From positions 14,574,599 through 14,638,598 of the forward strand of contig NC_088309.1 in assembly GCF_910592395.1 (NCBI RefSeq): 64,000 bases of DNA, in the 5' to 3' direction. Shown piece after piece: positions 44,401 through 57,529 of the stretch. Origin of the DNA: Lineus longissimus. Taxonomy: Eukaryota > Nemertea > Pilidiophora > Heteronemertea > Lineidae. A program made the position numbers and the translations under genes. How positions within the stretch are numbered: the stretch's first letter is position 1; each line of letters starts with the position of its first letter. The notes below the pieces were generated by a model. The model did no database searches. It was not told where the DNA came from and worked only from the letters and a program-made list of their open reading frames with translations.

Positions 44401-47320
44401 TTATAATACCAGGCTGAAGGTGCTGTAACATTCGAGAGTCAGATGATGACCAAATAGAATGTCGCTAGAGTCGCGGTTATATTCGGGCAAGGCGTTCCAA
44501 AATGAGCTCATTTTCTCTAGAATTTAGTTCTCTGTCAAATGCACTTAGTCGTAAGTCCACGCCACCGATATTAGGAGAGTGACGGGCCAGACACTAGGGG
44601 TGGTTGCGGTACGTAACCCCCGTCAACCGGGGTCAGGCTCCGACGGGGTAAAAGAAACCAAATTTTGAAGGAATCGGTCGAGTAGTTTTGACCAGTGGCC
44701 CAAAGGGACAGTGACATTTACTTGTGACGCCTACTTCAGACTATGGAATTCGATAATTCGATATTAAAAATCTAACGGAATGGCCAGGTAAATTTAAACG
44801 AAGAGTTAGCGAGCTTTCGCACCGCACGGTTAGTCAAGCCGACTACAATTAGCTATGTGTATTCGTAACCGGTAAGACGGTTTGTTTTGACCCGTTTCGC
44901 AAATGAAGCCGGCTTGGCCTAGACGGATAGTACAATTGTTGACGACCATGCTTTCGTACCTACCAAGTCGATTAGTCTCTAAAGTTACGTCAATTTAGTT
45001 TATTTACTTAATCAATTTCTGTTTTTTTTGTTACGGATTTAATCTGCTCTGAAGAATGTGATCGAAAGCAACATGAATGAGATACGGTGTTTGTCATCCC
45101 CGTGGTTCATAGCACTCGTTACCCTCCGTTACGGCACACTTGTTATCGCGGATAAAGAGCAGAGCGCAAGTTCTCCAGTTCCTTCAGTCTGACGTGTCAA
45201 CTTGACTTGAAACGGCAAATACCAATAAACCAAATTTGATAAGAAGAGCAGTCACATGCATCAATCTATTAGGTCTATATCAACATAAGGGATTGATATC
45301 GTTTCCCGACGAAGATACGTTTTTTCTTCGTGGGCAATGCGAGGTAAAATAACAAATGCCTTCGAAATAACTCTCCGAATCACTTTTGTTGGTATAGGCC
45401 TTTCATGTTCTCTCCCATCCGATGTAAAATATATAGATACAGATATTATTATATCATGAATGACAATAGAATTTTCATTTAACTGCAAGCCTGCTTTGAA
45501 TTCTTTGACAAATAGTTGCCGTCCCGTTGCGACAGGGTGAAAGTACGTTTTAACGTGATCCATTTGTAAAGAAATGCAAAATAAGATATTCAATTTCACA
45601 TTCGTACAATTTGGTTTCACAGGCCATAAATCCCTGAAAAACCTGTGAACAATAGGCTAGGAATATTAACACGTGGGGCCCATAATTACTTTCGCACCAG
45701 AGTTAATGAGACGATCATGGAAAAGAACAATGCAGCGAGACAGTTATTTCCAGAGATGTCTTTTTCCTACACCGCTATCTGAATGAAAAATTCTGTCCCG
45801 TGGCGCAACCAACGCAACATGTTTGGACGGTTCGAGCTTACATTTCAACGGCAAAATGTGGCATTTACAGCTTCAACGACCATTAAATACCTACGGCAAA
45901 TAAAAGATAAGGGTATTAAGAATTTCTTTCCAAAAACGTTTGATCTTATCCCGACTTGGAGGTTAACCGTGGATGATTTCTGTAACCTTTTTCAACTAAC
46001 GCGTACGAAGCTTGGTGGACGTTGGAAATTAGATTGCGACTTAAAGGAACATATGCACACGTCACAAGAGCGCCCAAAATGATAACCTAACGGTAGTCGA
46101 TTACTCAAATGATCACCTGCGAAATGCCCAGTCTTATCACTGGATACATTGATATACGAATGCTGCGGTCGGTCGATCCATGCATGTCCGCCCATAGTTT
46201 TAACGGCGGGTACAACTATGCTAAACACAATTTAATTAGTTGATGTTAAGTTTTAAATCTCGAGGTCAAATTTTGAATTTCGAAGTTGAGTGCTAGCTGG
46301 ACCTTGAAAAACCACAAAAAACGCGACACCCCTAGGGTAGGTGACGCCGCAAGGAACAAAACAATTGGGGGCCGAACAAAAATCATGTACTATGATCAAA
46401 AGAAATTACAAGAAATGCCAATACTAAACACTTTGTGAGAGAATAAATTCTATGCCTGAACACCAGTCTTTATAGCGGGTAGTCCATTTTTTCAATATCG
46501 TAGCCTCGCCATTGATTGACAACGGTTGCTTAGTGATACATACACCGTGTACTGGCGTGCATTTCGTCTCTTCCGGTTCAGGAGGCAAATGAAGCGCAGT
46601 CCTTTCATTGAGAGATTGCCAATTTTCGTCTAATTAACCTGTGATCGGTGAAGACCCTATCGATCACATCGAACCAGACCAGGCCATATCAGATCATATT
46701 CGTGCACGTTTACGGCAGACTGATCAAGATCAATCATCATTTGTCTATACATGCAAAATGTATATCACATACTATAATTTTATAAAAATTTGGCCCTCGT
46801 AAACAAGTAACAATAACCGACTGAAGCCACGCTCCACGACCCCCAGGCGACTCGCTGTCAAACATGCTCTTGCACATGTCTCAGCACAGCAAGATTCTGT
46901 CAGATCTTGATCCAAGGAAATCACCAAAATTATATAAGGATTACCGGCTGCGATAGGGTTGCATTATTTAACAAGGTGGTGGATCATTGGCTTGCCTCCT
47001 GACCATAGCTGACAGTAACGTTTTTAATATGAAGCAGACATGAGACTGGTTCTTCAGTATAGACCTAGCCACCAGACGGAGTGCCCCAAATTTCCGCACA
47101 AAGTGAGTGTTTTGCTCAAATTCGCACATTCTATTGCAAAGTTAGTGGCTTTCCCATGCCCTAAGATTTATCTTTAAAAAAATTTATTGACCTTTCTTGT
47201 ATGACCAATTACAAAATGGAACCATAACGGCACTTCATCAACATCATGATAATTAGGCTGAAACTGACACAAATTTCTGGCTCTAGAAGAAAATGCACTG
47301 CGGTTGTTACATAAGTTTTT
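41480..47320. other. Long stretch without a supported gene
   Basis: Three copies of GGGATGTGGTCAGT / TGATGTGGTCAGT with GTTATTG downstream occur near 42993, 43211 and 43252, and an (ACGACG/ATGACG)-rich run lies at 43060-43100. Open frames such as 45261-45620 (minus, 119 codons) have protein-like composition but no recognisable motif. I make no gene call. Confidence 0.5.
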
Positions 47321-47330
47321 TAGAAGTGCT

Positions 47331-47460
47331 GGTGTTTTCGCAAAGCGCCCGGAACGTCAACGTGAACGCTTACCCAATTGCTCGACATCGTTATCGTAAG
47401 GTCGAACAATTCGATAAGTGTTCAGGTTGGCTTTTCGGAGGATTTGCGAAAATTCCCTAT
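47331..47460. mobile_element. MITE copy 2 (same family as 62797-62924)
   Basis: Shares TTTTCGCAAA, AACGTCAACGTGAACG, GACATCGTTATC and the terminal block GGATTTGCGAAAATTCCCTA with the intact MITE at 62.8 kb. Its left terminus is diverged. Confidence 0.6.
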
Positions 47461-48049
47461 TGATACCGGTTCTCGACTTCCGACACAATTTCGTTTATGC
47501 CAAGGCAATAGAGCGATTTTGTTGGAAATACGATGTGTCAATTATAGGTTGAAAGTGTGGTTAAAATTTGTAATGCTTTGCTCATCATAGACCGTCAGTG
47601 CAGTAAATCCTTGTGAAATCTGGTTTTATGGGCTTAGGAGCTACATTGTACGCTAGCCCTAAAACTTGACTGATTTATTTGACCCTAGATTATCAAATAC
47701 CTACATTGTAGTGTCTGACAAGCATCATCCCGATGTTCTCTGATCTCGAACAATAGTTGGCTAAGTGCTCGGCCCGCCATTGCTGAAGGGGCAAATTCAG
47801 ACGGGGGGGAGGCACATCTTAACGCTGTAAGCCAATCAGCATGTGAACGAGGATCCGACCCACTTGACCTGGTGCCCGATCCCAAGGCTGATATACTCTG
47901 TATTGATTATAATCGCTCCGACAACTGCAGGTTTTTAAAATTCAATGAAACAGCCAGGGGCCATTATGCTCACCTTATAGATATTTGGTGGTTAAGAATT
48001 CATATGAGAAACATGCTGTATTATATAGCCAAATGGAAACGTTATCCCA

Positions 48050-48930
48050 TTTAACCTCTGTGGCCTTGAACAGTAGGTCAAATGAAAAACTAATGTGACA
48101 TACTACTACTGTATATGATGGTTATATGCACCCATGATATCGGATTGATGGCAGTCGGGCAAGTCGTAAAGCAATAATTGCCTTTTTATGGTTTTCAGAT
48201 GTGGCCCCTTGCTGGCTTAGCAGTGAATCAGATCGATCCAAACGTCAACCCCTGAGACAAACCGTAAAAGTGTACCAAATGTGAGGCCAATGGTCACTGC
48301 AGTTAAGGAAAGTGCCAAACGACGAATTTACACCATTTGACCTATGTGACCTCGAAAAGTAGGTCAACTCAAAATCGGTATGACATGTAATGAATCCTTG
48401 CTTAGAGAACCTACCATAAGAATGCATTGAAATCAAGTCACTAGTAAGCGAAATATTGCACCTTTTTTTCAGTTTTCGCCCCCTGGTGGCCGAATCGAGA
48501 ATAGGATCGAAACGAAATTCGGTGCCGGAGGTTATGTGTATTAAGTTTCAAGTTGTCAGCTTAAGCGGTTAAGAAACGTGCCATTGTTACACTCAAATGG
48601 CCGATTTACGCCATTCTGGGTAAAATCATAAACCCGAATGATATGTGGTATATCCTTGCTAGGAGAACCTATTCTAAAATTTTATCGAAAAGGAGTCACT
48701 TATAAGAGAGATACCCACTTTTTAGGTTTCCACTTTTGCCCCCCTGGTGGCCAAGTCGAGAATCAGATCAGACCGAAATTCAGTGTCGGACGTCACCTGA
48801 CCTGGGTAATCCTGTGTACAAAGTTTCAAGTTCTAGAAACGTGCCACAATTTTTTAAACAAGACACAGACGACGACGGATGGCGGACACTGCGGTATTGT
48901 CTAGGCTCCCCTACGGTGCGCCAAAATGTG
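48050..48930. repeat. Three diverged ~300-bp tandem units ending in a GACGACGACGG tail
   Basis: Blocks such as TTGAACAGTAGGTCAA / CTCGAAAAGTAGGTCAA, CCTTGCT..GAGAACCTA, AGTCACT..TAAG.GA.AT and CCCCCTGGTGGCC.A.TCGAG recur at roughly 48050, 48350 and 48600. The last unit ends with GACACAGACGACGACGGATG and CGCCAAAATGTGTAA. It is non-coding and looks like a known style of tandem-unit repeat in marine invertebrates. Confidence 0.7.
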
Positions 48931-48939
48931 TAACTTTTT

Positions 48940-50570
48940 AGCATTGGTTTTAAGTGAATATTTAATCGAAACAACAACTCAAGTACTTCATTTTACATCA
49001 GTACGTTAAGGATATTCATGTGAACACGAAAAACTATTAAAACATGGTATAGGTGAAGCTGTTTTCTTTTAGATTCTTCGCGAGGCCCACCCTAATAAAC
49101 GCATTATAGTTGCCACAACTACCCCCTTACTAATTCTCAATACGACTACATGTATATACAGTTGGGGGATGTATGATTAAGTAATCTTTTGGACATTCAT
49201 AAAGTGATACCTGTGCTATCTATTCCAATTATTGGTTCACTAGAAATAGCTTGAACAAAACTAGTATTCCGTAAGTGTAAACTTATAAATAACAACGCTT
49301 TCCACAAATATTTCGGTTAAATAAAGCCACCATGTTTCAAAACACATAGGAAAATACAAAATCTGAAGTAGGAATAGATTACGTATACCTAGATCAGCAA
49401 CTGTATAAAATACTGTTGTATTATTTCAAGAATTATAGGATTATACATGTACACCACTTTGGAATTTATCCGAAATCATCAAAAATATTCCTGTTGCTCA
49501 GTGTATTTTTTTTGAATTCTCAAACGGTTGGTTAATTGGAAAAACGGCAGAAAGGAAAAATTGGGATTTTAGGTCCCAACAATCAAGATTTTGGCTTTTT
49601 CAATGTAAGAGCTAAATTATGAAAAACATACTAATCTGTAGTTTTCTTCAGAAATATGCTTAGTAATCTTGATATCTTTATTCAATGAAAAGCATCAGTA
49701 CCCTTCAATTACTCATAGGAATATGATATGTATAGCTTTGTTATATTGTTGTTAGTTAGAGGGTCACAGACAGGTCCAGAAATGACGAAAATCTCACTTT
49801 TGGAAGAAATTATTTTTCACTCATTTAAAGTGGTGAAAGTCCAAAACTGGAACAAAGGTCCATTAAGGAACCGACAAACAGAATAATAATGCAAACAAAA
49901 TCAACTAATATTTTATTCAAGTCCCTAATAGTCAACCACGACTTTGTGATGGTATCAGGTAAAAATCCCCCAAGTAAATAATATCCCCCAGGTAAAAATC
50001 AAAAGTTTTAAACTGGGGAATTTTTACCTGGGAGATATTTACCAGGGATTTTTACCGAGGGGGACATTAACCTTGGCGATTTTTAGCTCGGGGGGGGGGG
50101 GTATCTACCAGGAGGGACAGTTACTGGGAGGATTTTCACCGGGGGGGGGATGTTTACCTACATTTCTTTTTGATGAAACTTATGAGATTGATACTATCCG
50201 GTAGATCTCTTAAAACATAACCAATTGATGTCATCTTGTGATGAAGGGTAATATCCCCTCTTCAATGAGGAACCTGCAGAACTAAAAATCCAGATGGCAG
50301 CACCAGTACTAAAAGGTACACTTTCAGTGCATTTTCCATTAAAATTCGGGATGTAACAACAGCTCCCACATGCTCTCCAGTGTTACAGCAAAAGATAGGA
50401 CACCTAGATTTGGGATTTCACAGTTTGATCTGGGACAATAACACAGGGTTATCCAATCGCATTGTCTGGCCAAATGATAAACTGTTTAGTTGGCCTGTAA
50501 TTTGGGAAATGGGCAGGATTTGAACAAATGAATGGATTAAACTAATGAACATTACTAAAAAAGGTTTATT
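48940..50570. other. Low-complexity and unannotated sequence
   Basis: 49960-50150 is a degenerate array of AATTTTTACC / GGGG.GAT.TTTACC motifs with G runs. The rest is AT-rich with no recognised feature. Confidence 0.5.
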
Positions 50571-50576
50571 GCTGAA

Positions 50577-51320
50577 TCATTCATCATCATCATCATCATC
50601 TACACCCGATTCAAACATCAACTCATTGTCATCATAATCCTCTATCAGTTCGTCATTTAATGGAGGCGGGAAGACTGCACCGTCATTTCCGTCAGGAAGA
50701 AGCCAGCTCAGCCGCCATCTACTGCCGATAACTCGTTCGGCCAATATTTCCCAACCGAGACTGGTCATGCGGACAACTTCCTGGCGGGAAATCGGATCAC
50801 AGTGTCCTTCCTCATGAGCATACTCAATTTCCCATGCTTTTCATAAGGACCTGGGGTGGCTCTTAAACTGCAGTTAACCGTTAAGTCTAAAGGCTGGAGA
50901 AGGGAGGAAGAGGTCATGTCTATTCGCTCGTGGGATTTCTTGACGGGACAGGTGATGCCGATGGGCCGGGTATTGATCTACGATGAGGGGAGGTCGGTTT
51001 TCCATCTCTGGCCAAAATATTGAAAAAAGAAAGAAAGAAAATGAAACTTTGTTTTTGGAGATTGACTATTAAATCGCATCAGAATGAGTGGTTCTCTTAA
51101 GCGAGGTGCACACAGAGTAATACAGCTGAGACGTCTTTATGTATCTCATTCTCTCATCATCTGTGCATCGATCACGCCTTTCTGTCATTTCCTCGTATTC
51201 ATCTACCCATCTAAAGAAAGTCCGTGAGTGGATCCGAAAATGGTTCGCAAATGAACGCATAGACCGGGCATGGTCGCTGCCTATCACATGGTGCAGCCTG
51301 AAAGTGTCAACGTAGTCCAA
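50577..51320 (-). pseudogene. pogo/Tigger-like transposase remnant (N- and C-terminal parts)
   Basis: The N-terminal part (51320-51069) reads MDYVDTFRLHHVIGSDHARS, then SFANHFRIHSRTFFRWVDEYEEM, like the helix-turn-helix start of pogo/Tigger-type transposases ('F+L.VI..A.......A..F.I....+RW'). The C-terminal part includes SSSLLQPLDLTVNCSLRA (the 'LQPLDV.VN..F+' signature). Then come SRQEVVRMTSLGWEILAERV and a tail LNDELIEDYDDNELMFESGV with a poly-Asp end at 50577. The catalytic middle is missing and frames are broken, so this is a dead fragment. Confidence 0.5.
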
Positions 51321-51329
51321 CCGCTGAAT

Positions 51330-52055
51330 TAAGTTGTAACCATGATGATGCCCCTTTCCTATCCTGCCTGCTCATCGTCCGCCCCAGCGCCATCATTGTC
51401 CATCGAAATCACCACATAAATCCAAAATGCAAAGCAAAAAGTTAATCCAAATTAACCTCATCATGACAAATCGAACCACAAACCACAACCTACACTTTAG
51501 GCGTAAGCCTACTACACCACACGGTCCAACTTATATTACGTTTTTTGATGTAACTTAGGCCCTTCGATGACTTGAGCTCTCCCCCATCGAAATAAGCCTA
51601 CCTCGGACTTTGTCATTATTTTGCCATGTTCGGTAGTAGGACAGGTAAATCGAAGAATGCAGTATAGTGCTAAAGGTATTGCACCTTTTGTACCTAAGCC
51701 ATAAAACATTACTCTAATTAACCATTGGTATTATCAAGGGCAATAGTACCCAGCTGTGGGCTGCCCAGTCACCTCCTATTCTAAATAAGTAGTTTGCATA
51801 AACAAATTGCACAAAAAAAGGAAAATTGAAGCTCTGACTGATTTAGCACGCCTTTCCGATGTTGACTCCGATTTGACCCGAGTTTAGCTCTCTATGCGTT
51901 CATCCTTTCCACGTGGAACGATGCACTAGAATAATATAGTAAGGCGCTTCCTGGAGCCATGGATCTACACTGTGGCGTCTTATTTTTGATATAGATTTTT
52001 CCGACGTCAAGCTGATGGCGCGACGATTGCGTCTTAATACCGAAGTGACCATTCT
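51330..52055. other. Unannotated spacer
   Basis: No coding, RNA or repeat feature recognised. Confidence 0.5.
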
Positions 52056-52059
52056 CCAA

Positions 52060-52990
52060 GCGTCGTCAATGGTAATCATCGTTGCCAAGTCGCACTCGAG
52101 TAATTGACTTTGCCGCAGTTGGTTCCCTAGCCACCTTTCAACAATGGGAACAATCGACGACCAATAGTGGTTATAATGGGACGTATCTAAGGTTGGATGC
52201 GCATGCGCGCAATATCACTGCGCGTTCTAGTTTTTCTAAATGGAGGACGAAGGGTCGTTTCAGCGCGAAACGTCCAATTTTGCCAGAATCCGATCCATTC
52301 ATGAAGTAAAAACTAAACAAAAAGAGGCCTTCATTGCCTGAGAGACACCGAGGAAGGTCACATGCCTGAGAAAATAGATTTATGCGAGAAACAGTATGTA
52401 TCAAAAGTGTTACACTTCACGCACACGTTCTGTTAGTATATAAGATATGGGGATGAAAAGCTGTGACGAGGATCGTGCTCATGAAGCCGAACACCCCCGC
52501 CAGGATCGAAAATTCGGGCGGGGCGGGTGGGTGTTTTTTTCCGGGATTTAGAATACACCCCTGAACCAAACGACTGGAACTACATTCTGTCAGGGTCTCC
52601 CAGCTGCTTACGCCCCTACCTTCCCATCTAGCGCTTCCAAGAACAGAATGGAGGTTATGTTTGAGTCACGTGCTAGGTTGACGTCTTTACACTTTGTATA
52701 CTGCATAAATACACAAATCCTGTTGGAAGTGTGGCGAATATGGCGCTTCTTCGTGCGTGATCAGTCGTGCTGTCACCTGATCACGGATCACAGCAACACT
52801 GAGCGCCCGTGACTGCGCCATTCATTGTTGAAATTTATATCTTTATCCCGAATCTGTTTGACACAACTGCACTTCACAGTTTTATGAAAAAACCAATCAC
52901 GACATCCCTAAAATGTTTTTTTATCGAAACATAACAAGAAGGCTATTCAATCCAAGTTACAAGCAACGCACTATTCACACTGGATCAGTG
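52060..52990. repeat. Large inverted repeat, copy A (partner 62555-63285)
   Basis: 52060-52420 corresponds inverted to 62935-63285, and 52728-52990 to 62790-62555, at roughly 80% identity by eye. Shared blocks include GCGCATGC near ATATTGCGCGCATGCG, CAGGCATGTGACCTTCCTCG, AACAATGAATGGCGCAGTCA, TTGCTGTGATCCGT and ATAGCCTTCTTGTTATGTTT. Copy A has about 300 bp (52425-52727) with no counterpart in copy B. Confidence 0.85.
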
Positions 52991-52999
52991 CGTGGATAA

Positions 53000-54680
53000 T
53001 CAAACCGAGTGCATATAAAGTGAGCGTAGGACCGAAGACCGAGAGAGTGCGGGTCGACGTGAACTCGGATCTCCGCGTGCACGTACAAAACCCAGCTCAA
53101 AGCACTATGGTGACGTCATATGTGTAGAGTAATTTCTGGGCGAACTCACACAGTGCCAAAATTAAAAAATTCACACTGGGATTGATCAATTGCTGCCATC
53201 TTGGATATTGGCACCCTGAGATTCAGGTGTTTAAAAATCCTACGTCATACACTGCGTCACAAGTTCAGACCGTAAGTCTTATTCAGGCCGAATTATTGCC
53301 ACATCATCCTTTCTAATTGACGCATAGCCTAGCCGTTTCGTTTTGCACTTTTGTGGAGGAGGTCTACATGTCTAAATCAGCTAATGAATTATACACGGAC
53401 TGATCTGATATTGATTTGTCTAGTGTTGATGCGAATGATTCAGTTTGAGAGAAAATGAAGTATTTCTATTGGAAATCTTAGAGGCTTTTTGACATTTTCC
53501 TTTTTATTACAGTATAAATTGTGACCGTGTATGAGCCTTGGTAGTCTACAGTAAACTAGGGCAGAATCTAGAGCATGATTTTTTTTCGTACGACGATAAG
53601 TTCTAACACGCTGTGCATAGCATTGTTGGGGATTTCCCTTCCCCAGTTTCAACCTCGTGATGGGATTTTTTGCCTCTGTGAGTTTTAGTCCGTGTTTAAC
53701 CCCTTTTATCTCTCCTCAGCCATCATCAGCCTCACTAGCTGCGACCCTCGAAGCCAACGGCTTGTCTCTCTTAAATCGTTTTAGTCCGGGAGCTGAGCGA
53801 CTTTTTTAAACATGCAAGCTACAAATGATTTGAATGTGTTGTGGGATATAGCACGCCTACCCAGACTGGCCCACCTGACCATAGAAACCCAATTCTTAAG
53901 TTTTTCCAGTGGTGGGTGCAGGAGATAGAGGGGTTTGAATTTTTGTTAATTGCTTCATCATTGGACCACGAATGGGAGATCTGTACAGGAGCACAAGCAT
54001 CAATGTACACGTAAATCTTGAACGGTTGGATTTAGACTCTATAAATGTATTACCAATAGATAGAAACATGGTACCTCTGAGTGTGATAAACATGTTTTTA
54101 TTTGTTTTTGAGTGACAGTGTGGTCAGAAATGACTTTTTTATGTATCTTGCCTTGATTTGCCTTGGTTTGCCTTGATTTCTGTAGAAACCAATGTAGAAT
54201 ATCATTTCTATAACATATCAATAGGAAACTTTTTAAAACATGCTTATCCCATTCAGAGGCACCATGTTTCTATCTGATGGAAATTGAAACGAGTTACTAC
54301 AATTGATCTAGCTTCGAGAACATTATTGGAGGTTGTCAATGGCGAGTAGGGTAAAAAACAGATCTTCAATATTGTCTCTGTAGAATCATCGCCCTCCCCG
54401 TTTTAAAAAAAATCATTAAAACACACTGACCAATCACGTGCAATATATTTTGTTCCTTTTCGCCTGTTACTATTGTTCAAATACGACGAACCCAGTCGAA
54501 CATCGGACCTCCTATAATACACGTCGGGCTTTGACATTGATCCCACTTTGCAATCGATGGCGTTGCATGAAGTCGTATTAATATTAAAGGAAACCAAACC
54601 CCGACAAACACCAAATGGCGTCTTGCAAAAGAAGATAAAATATCAGGATAATCGTCGACTAATTAAAATGATTGATGGCT
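53000..54680. other. Downstream region of SKOR, no exon recognised
   Basis: The later SKOR exons should lie on this side on the minus strand, in this interval or beyond. I found none with confidence. Confidence 0.4.
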
Positions 54681-54683
54681 AAC

Positions 54684-56884
54684 CTGAGTTGTCCGTCTCA
54701 CGAACGTCTTCAACTTCGGTAATTTCCTGAAATACAATTAGATCAAATTAAAGTAATTGGAAGATTTAATCAATGGACCAGTGTCGCCAATAACACTATG
54801 AAATCCGCCTCTGTACGCGCTCGGCTTAAGAATTCTGGTCCCGGACGTCCAGATACTAATGGATTCGCTTGTAATTAAATAGAAATAATTAAACGTGGCC
54901 ATACACTCACGAATCGTTAGAGACTTGATCCGGGGTTTTCTAAACGCCACAGAGCGAAATGATGACGAGGTTTCGTTTTGAGCTATTTGTTTTTATAGGA
55001 GGTTTCGTGGATAGATTGCGGGCCATCAACTTTGTTAGTCACATTAATTGAAGAAAATATCTTCATGCCGAGGAATGAGACACAAGAAATGTGATCAGCG
55101 ATACGTTACCAATCAAAGGCATTTTATCGAGCCTTCCGTGCATCTCATTAAAAGTGTCACTCGATGCAATGATCGGAAATTCTTTGGCTCTTAATTGATC
55201 ATACTACAATTGTATGTGCATGTACCTTTTCTATCATTTTGTACTTCTGGCAACTAGCATCGTCTTGCGGCGTTGTAACTATCACCATGGCATCACCCTC
55301 ATTGGTTGCGGGATGTGATATATCCACCCCATGACAACTTACAACTTCCGGCAATGGACTGTCCCTACTATTTTTCTCATCTTGCTCGTACGGAAAATCA
55401 GAACCAGGAGTCTTATCTCGGTACATGTCGCATTCAATATTTTTTAATCGTTCACGATTATTATTTTGTGTTTCCTCGGATGGTGAATCATCCATAATGT
55501 CGATTTCAAAATTCTCATTGTCAACGTCATTGCATTCACTAGTCTCACTTTGCGTGATACTGCCGGCGTTGTCCAAATCGCTCGCCGGACTTTTTGAATT
55601 GACGATTGGTGATGAAGCCTTTTTACCAACGGGTTTAAAAGCTGAAATATAGGGATGCATGCGAGATTCTGTATTTTCGTTAGTGAAGAGACTCGTTTTT
55701 CTGCAGTCAAGGGGAATGTAGTGTCGTTCTGGAGAACGTTGAGAGACTGGGTCCTTTTGCTGTTCCTGAAGCCCTCTTTGCACGCCATATAGAAATTTCT
55801 CCTGCTCGCTTGGGGTTTGGAGATGCTTGCTCCAGAATAGATCATATGACGTATACGGTGCCTCTGTCGTAGTAGGCCACGAAGCCACATTACCCTTGAC
55901 TTCCGCTGTTGACAGAGGCTTATTATAAGGATAGGTTAGATAGGTTGGGTGTGGAGATATACACTTCATTGGGTAGCTAGCGCTCTGTGTCTGATACACA
56001 GGGTACCCGAATTGCCCAGCGTTTAGGACTGGCTGCGAGTTGGGTCTTGTGGGACTGTGTGAGACCTTTTGTTTCTTCTGATATTGGGTGTCAACACCGT
56101 GGGAGGACCTACTGCGCTCAGATTTACTCGTAAAGCTGCTCAGGACCCGTTTTCTACTTCCGCCATTAAACATGGCCTTGACATCTTCCCAAACGTGCTG
56201 AAGGTTGTCGTCATTCTCATGTTCAGCCTTGAGTGTCAGGTGTCTTCGCCACGAATTGAAATTAGCCGCGTCTGGGTGGCTATATTTTGATTCAGGGGTC
56301 CGGTGGTAGTGAAATATGAACTTATTTGGCGAGAAGAACATGTTGCAGTAGTTGCATTTAATGCACTTAGCTCTGGAGCTGTTGTACCGTGAGGGCACGA
56401 ACTTCCCATCACAACCCCAACCGCAATTATGCTCCACAGTAAAAGCGAAGTCTTCTGGTAGTTTAGGTGGCGTAATATCCTCCAGGAAGGACTTTACCAG
56501 ACGTTCGGCTTCCCTCTTTGTAATCATGCCGCATCTTCGTGATGAGATAGGCATAGCCCCGGCTCGTCGGAGGATCTCCAGCTGTACGGGGGTACACTGA
56601 ACACACGTTATGCCCAAGGCAACCCTCCGGTTATGAATCTCATTATAACTATATTGTTTCAATAGGGTGGTAGATATCTGCGCCAAGCACAGCCGCTCGA
56701 CGTTGTCGATGACCAAGGAAATGATCTGTACGCCGTGTAATAACACCCTCCCAACAGTGTTTTGACGAACGCCATTCTTCATTGTTGGATATTCTTCTCT
56801 CTCGCGTCTTTGCTCTGGGGTCAGCTTAATGGGATCTGGTGCCGACTTCACGTCTGCCTCAGCCTTTTCGCCTGGCAGGTCCAT
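54684..56884 (-). CDS. SKOR: SKI-family corepressor of the SKOR/fussel type (partial gene)
   Basis: The main exon runs from ATG 56884 to donor GAAAAG/GTACAT at 55226 (553 codons). An upstream acceptor-like TTTTATTTTAAG just before the ATG suggests a non-coding 5' exon. Residues ~40-135 form the SKI/DACH box (TVGRVLLHGVQIISLVIDNV, ARRAG-type helix, RRCGMITKREAERLV). Residues ~150-245 form the SMAD4-binding SAND-like domain with its zinc ligands (HNCGWGCDGKFVPSRYNSS, CIKCNYCNMFFSPNKFIFHY, WEDVKAMFNGG). The rest is low complexity and acidic at the end. A 43-bp exon at 54726-54684 (EITEVEDVRETDNS, acceptor TATTTCAG, donor CAG/GTTAGC) continues the frame. The C-terminal coiled coil is not found here. 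SKOR proteins repress TGF-beta/BMP and homeobox targets in neurons; the 1:1 relation to SKOR1 or SKOR2 is not resolved. Confidence 0.93.
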
Positions 56885-57264
56885 TTCCTTAAAATAAAAG
56901 AGAACCGAGATTTTGTAGTAATATTACATTGCAAATTCAGGTCAGTTCAATGTCTTGGTTACAAAAAAGTAGGTAAACCATTCATAATCGTTGTCATCAT
57001 TATCTGTATTGAATACAAACTGGCGAATAAAATGGTCTCGTCTGTTCTAACCGATCATCATCGTCACCATAAACCGCAGCTTCCTGATCCTTGTGGATCT
57101 TTGCATCTAGTTCTTTGAATTTATAACTAGGAGTATTATCAAACAGAACAGCATCTTTTCATCGTCAAAGTTTTGCCACACAAAAAAGGATTTGAAAATA
57201 ATTAACCTGAATGACCCCTTACCATAAATGCGATACAAGAAAACAGTGTTTTAAACTGTGTTTT

Positions 57265-57350
57265 TTAATCCATTGTTGGATATTCTTTCCCACACTCACG
57301 TCTTTGCTCCTGTCTCAATAGGAGCTGGTGCCGACTTCACGTCTGACTTG
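57265..57350 (-). pseudogene. Diverged copy of the start of the SKOR coding exon
   Basis: CATTGTTGGATATTCTT, CGTCTTTGCTC and GGTGCCGACTTCACGTCTG occur here in the same order and strand as in the first ~35 codons of SKOR (56776-56870), about 490 bp away. Indels break the frame, so it is not a usable exon. Confidence 0.8.
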
Positions 57351-57529
57351 GCTCTCTAAAGACTAAAGGTGTGTTCAGACGAGTCGGTAGAGTTTGGTTT
57401 TTTTCGATTTTGTCGGCAAGGGCGGGAGTCTTATTATTATTAGATGTATTTTAAAGAAAGATAACAAACACAATTGATATAAGTCGGTCAAGACATTGCG
57501 ATATTTTCATTGGAAGAAGTTGTCAGTTC

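Noticed and set aside
45261-45620. 119-codon minus-strand open frame with protein-like composition
   Set aside because: No motif recognised and no neighbouring exon found; not enough to call a gene.
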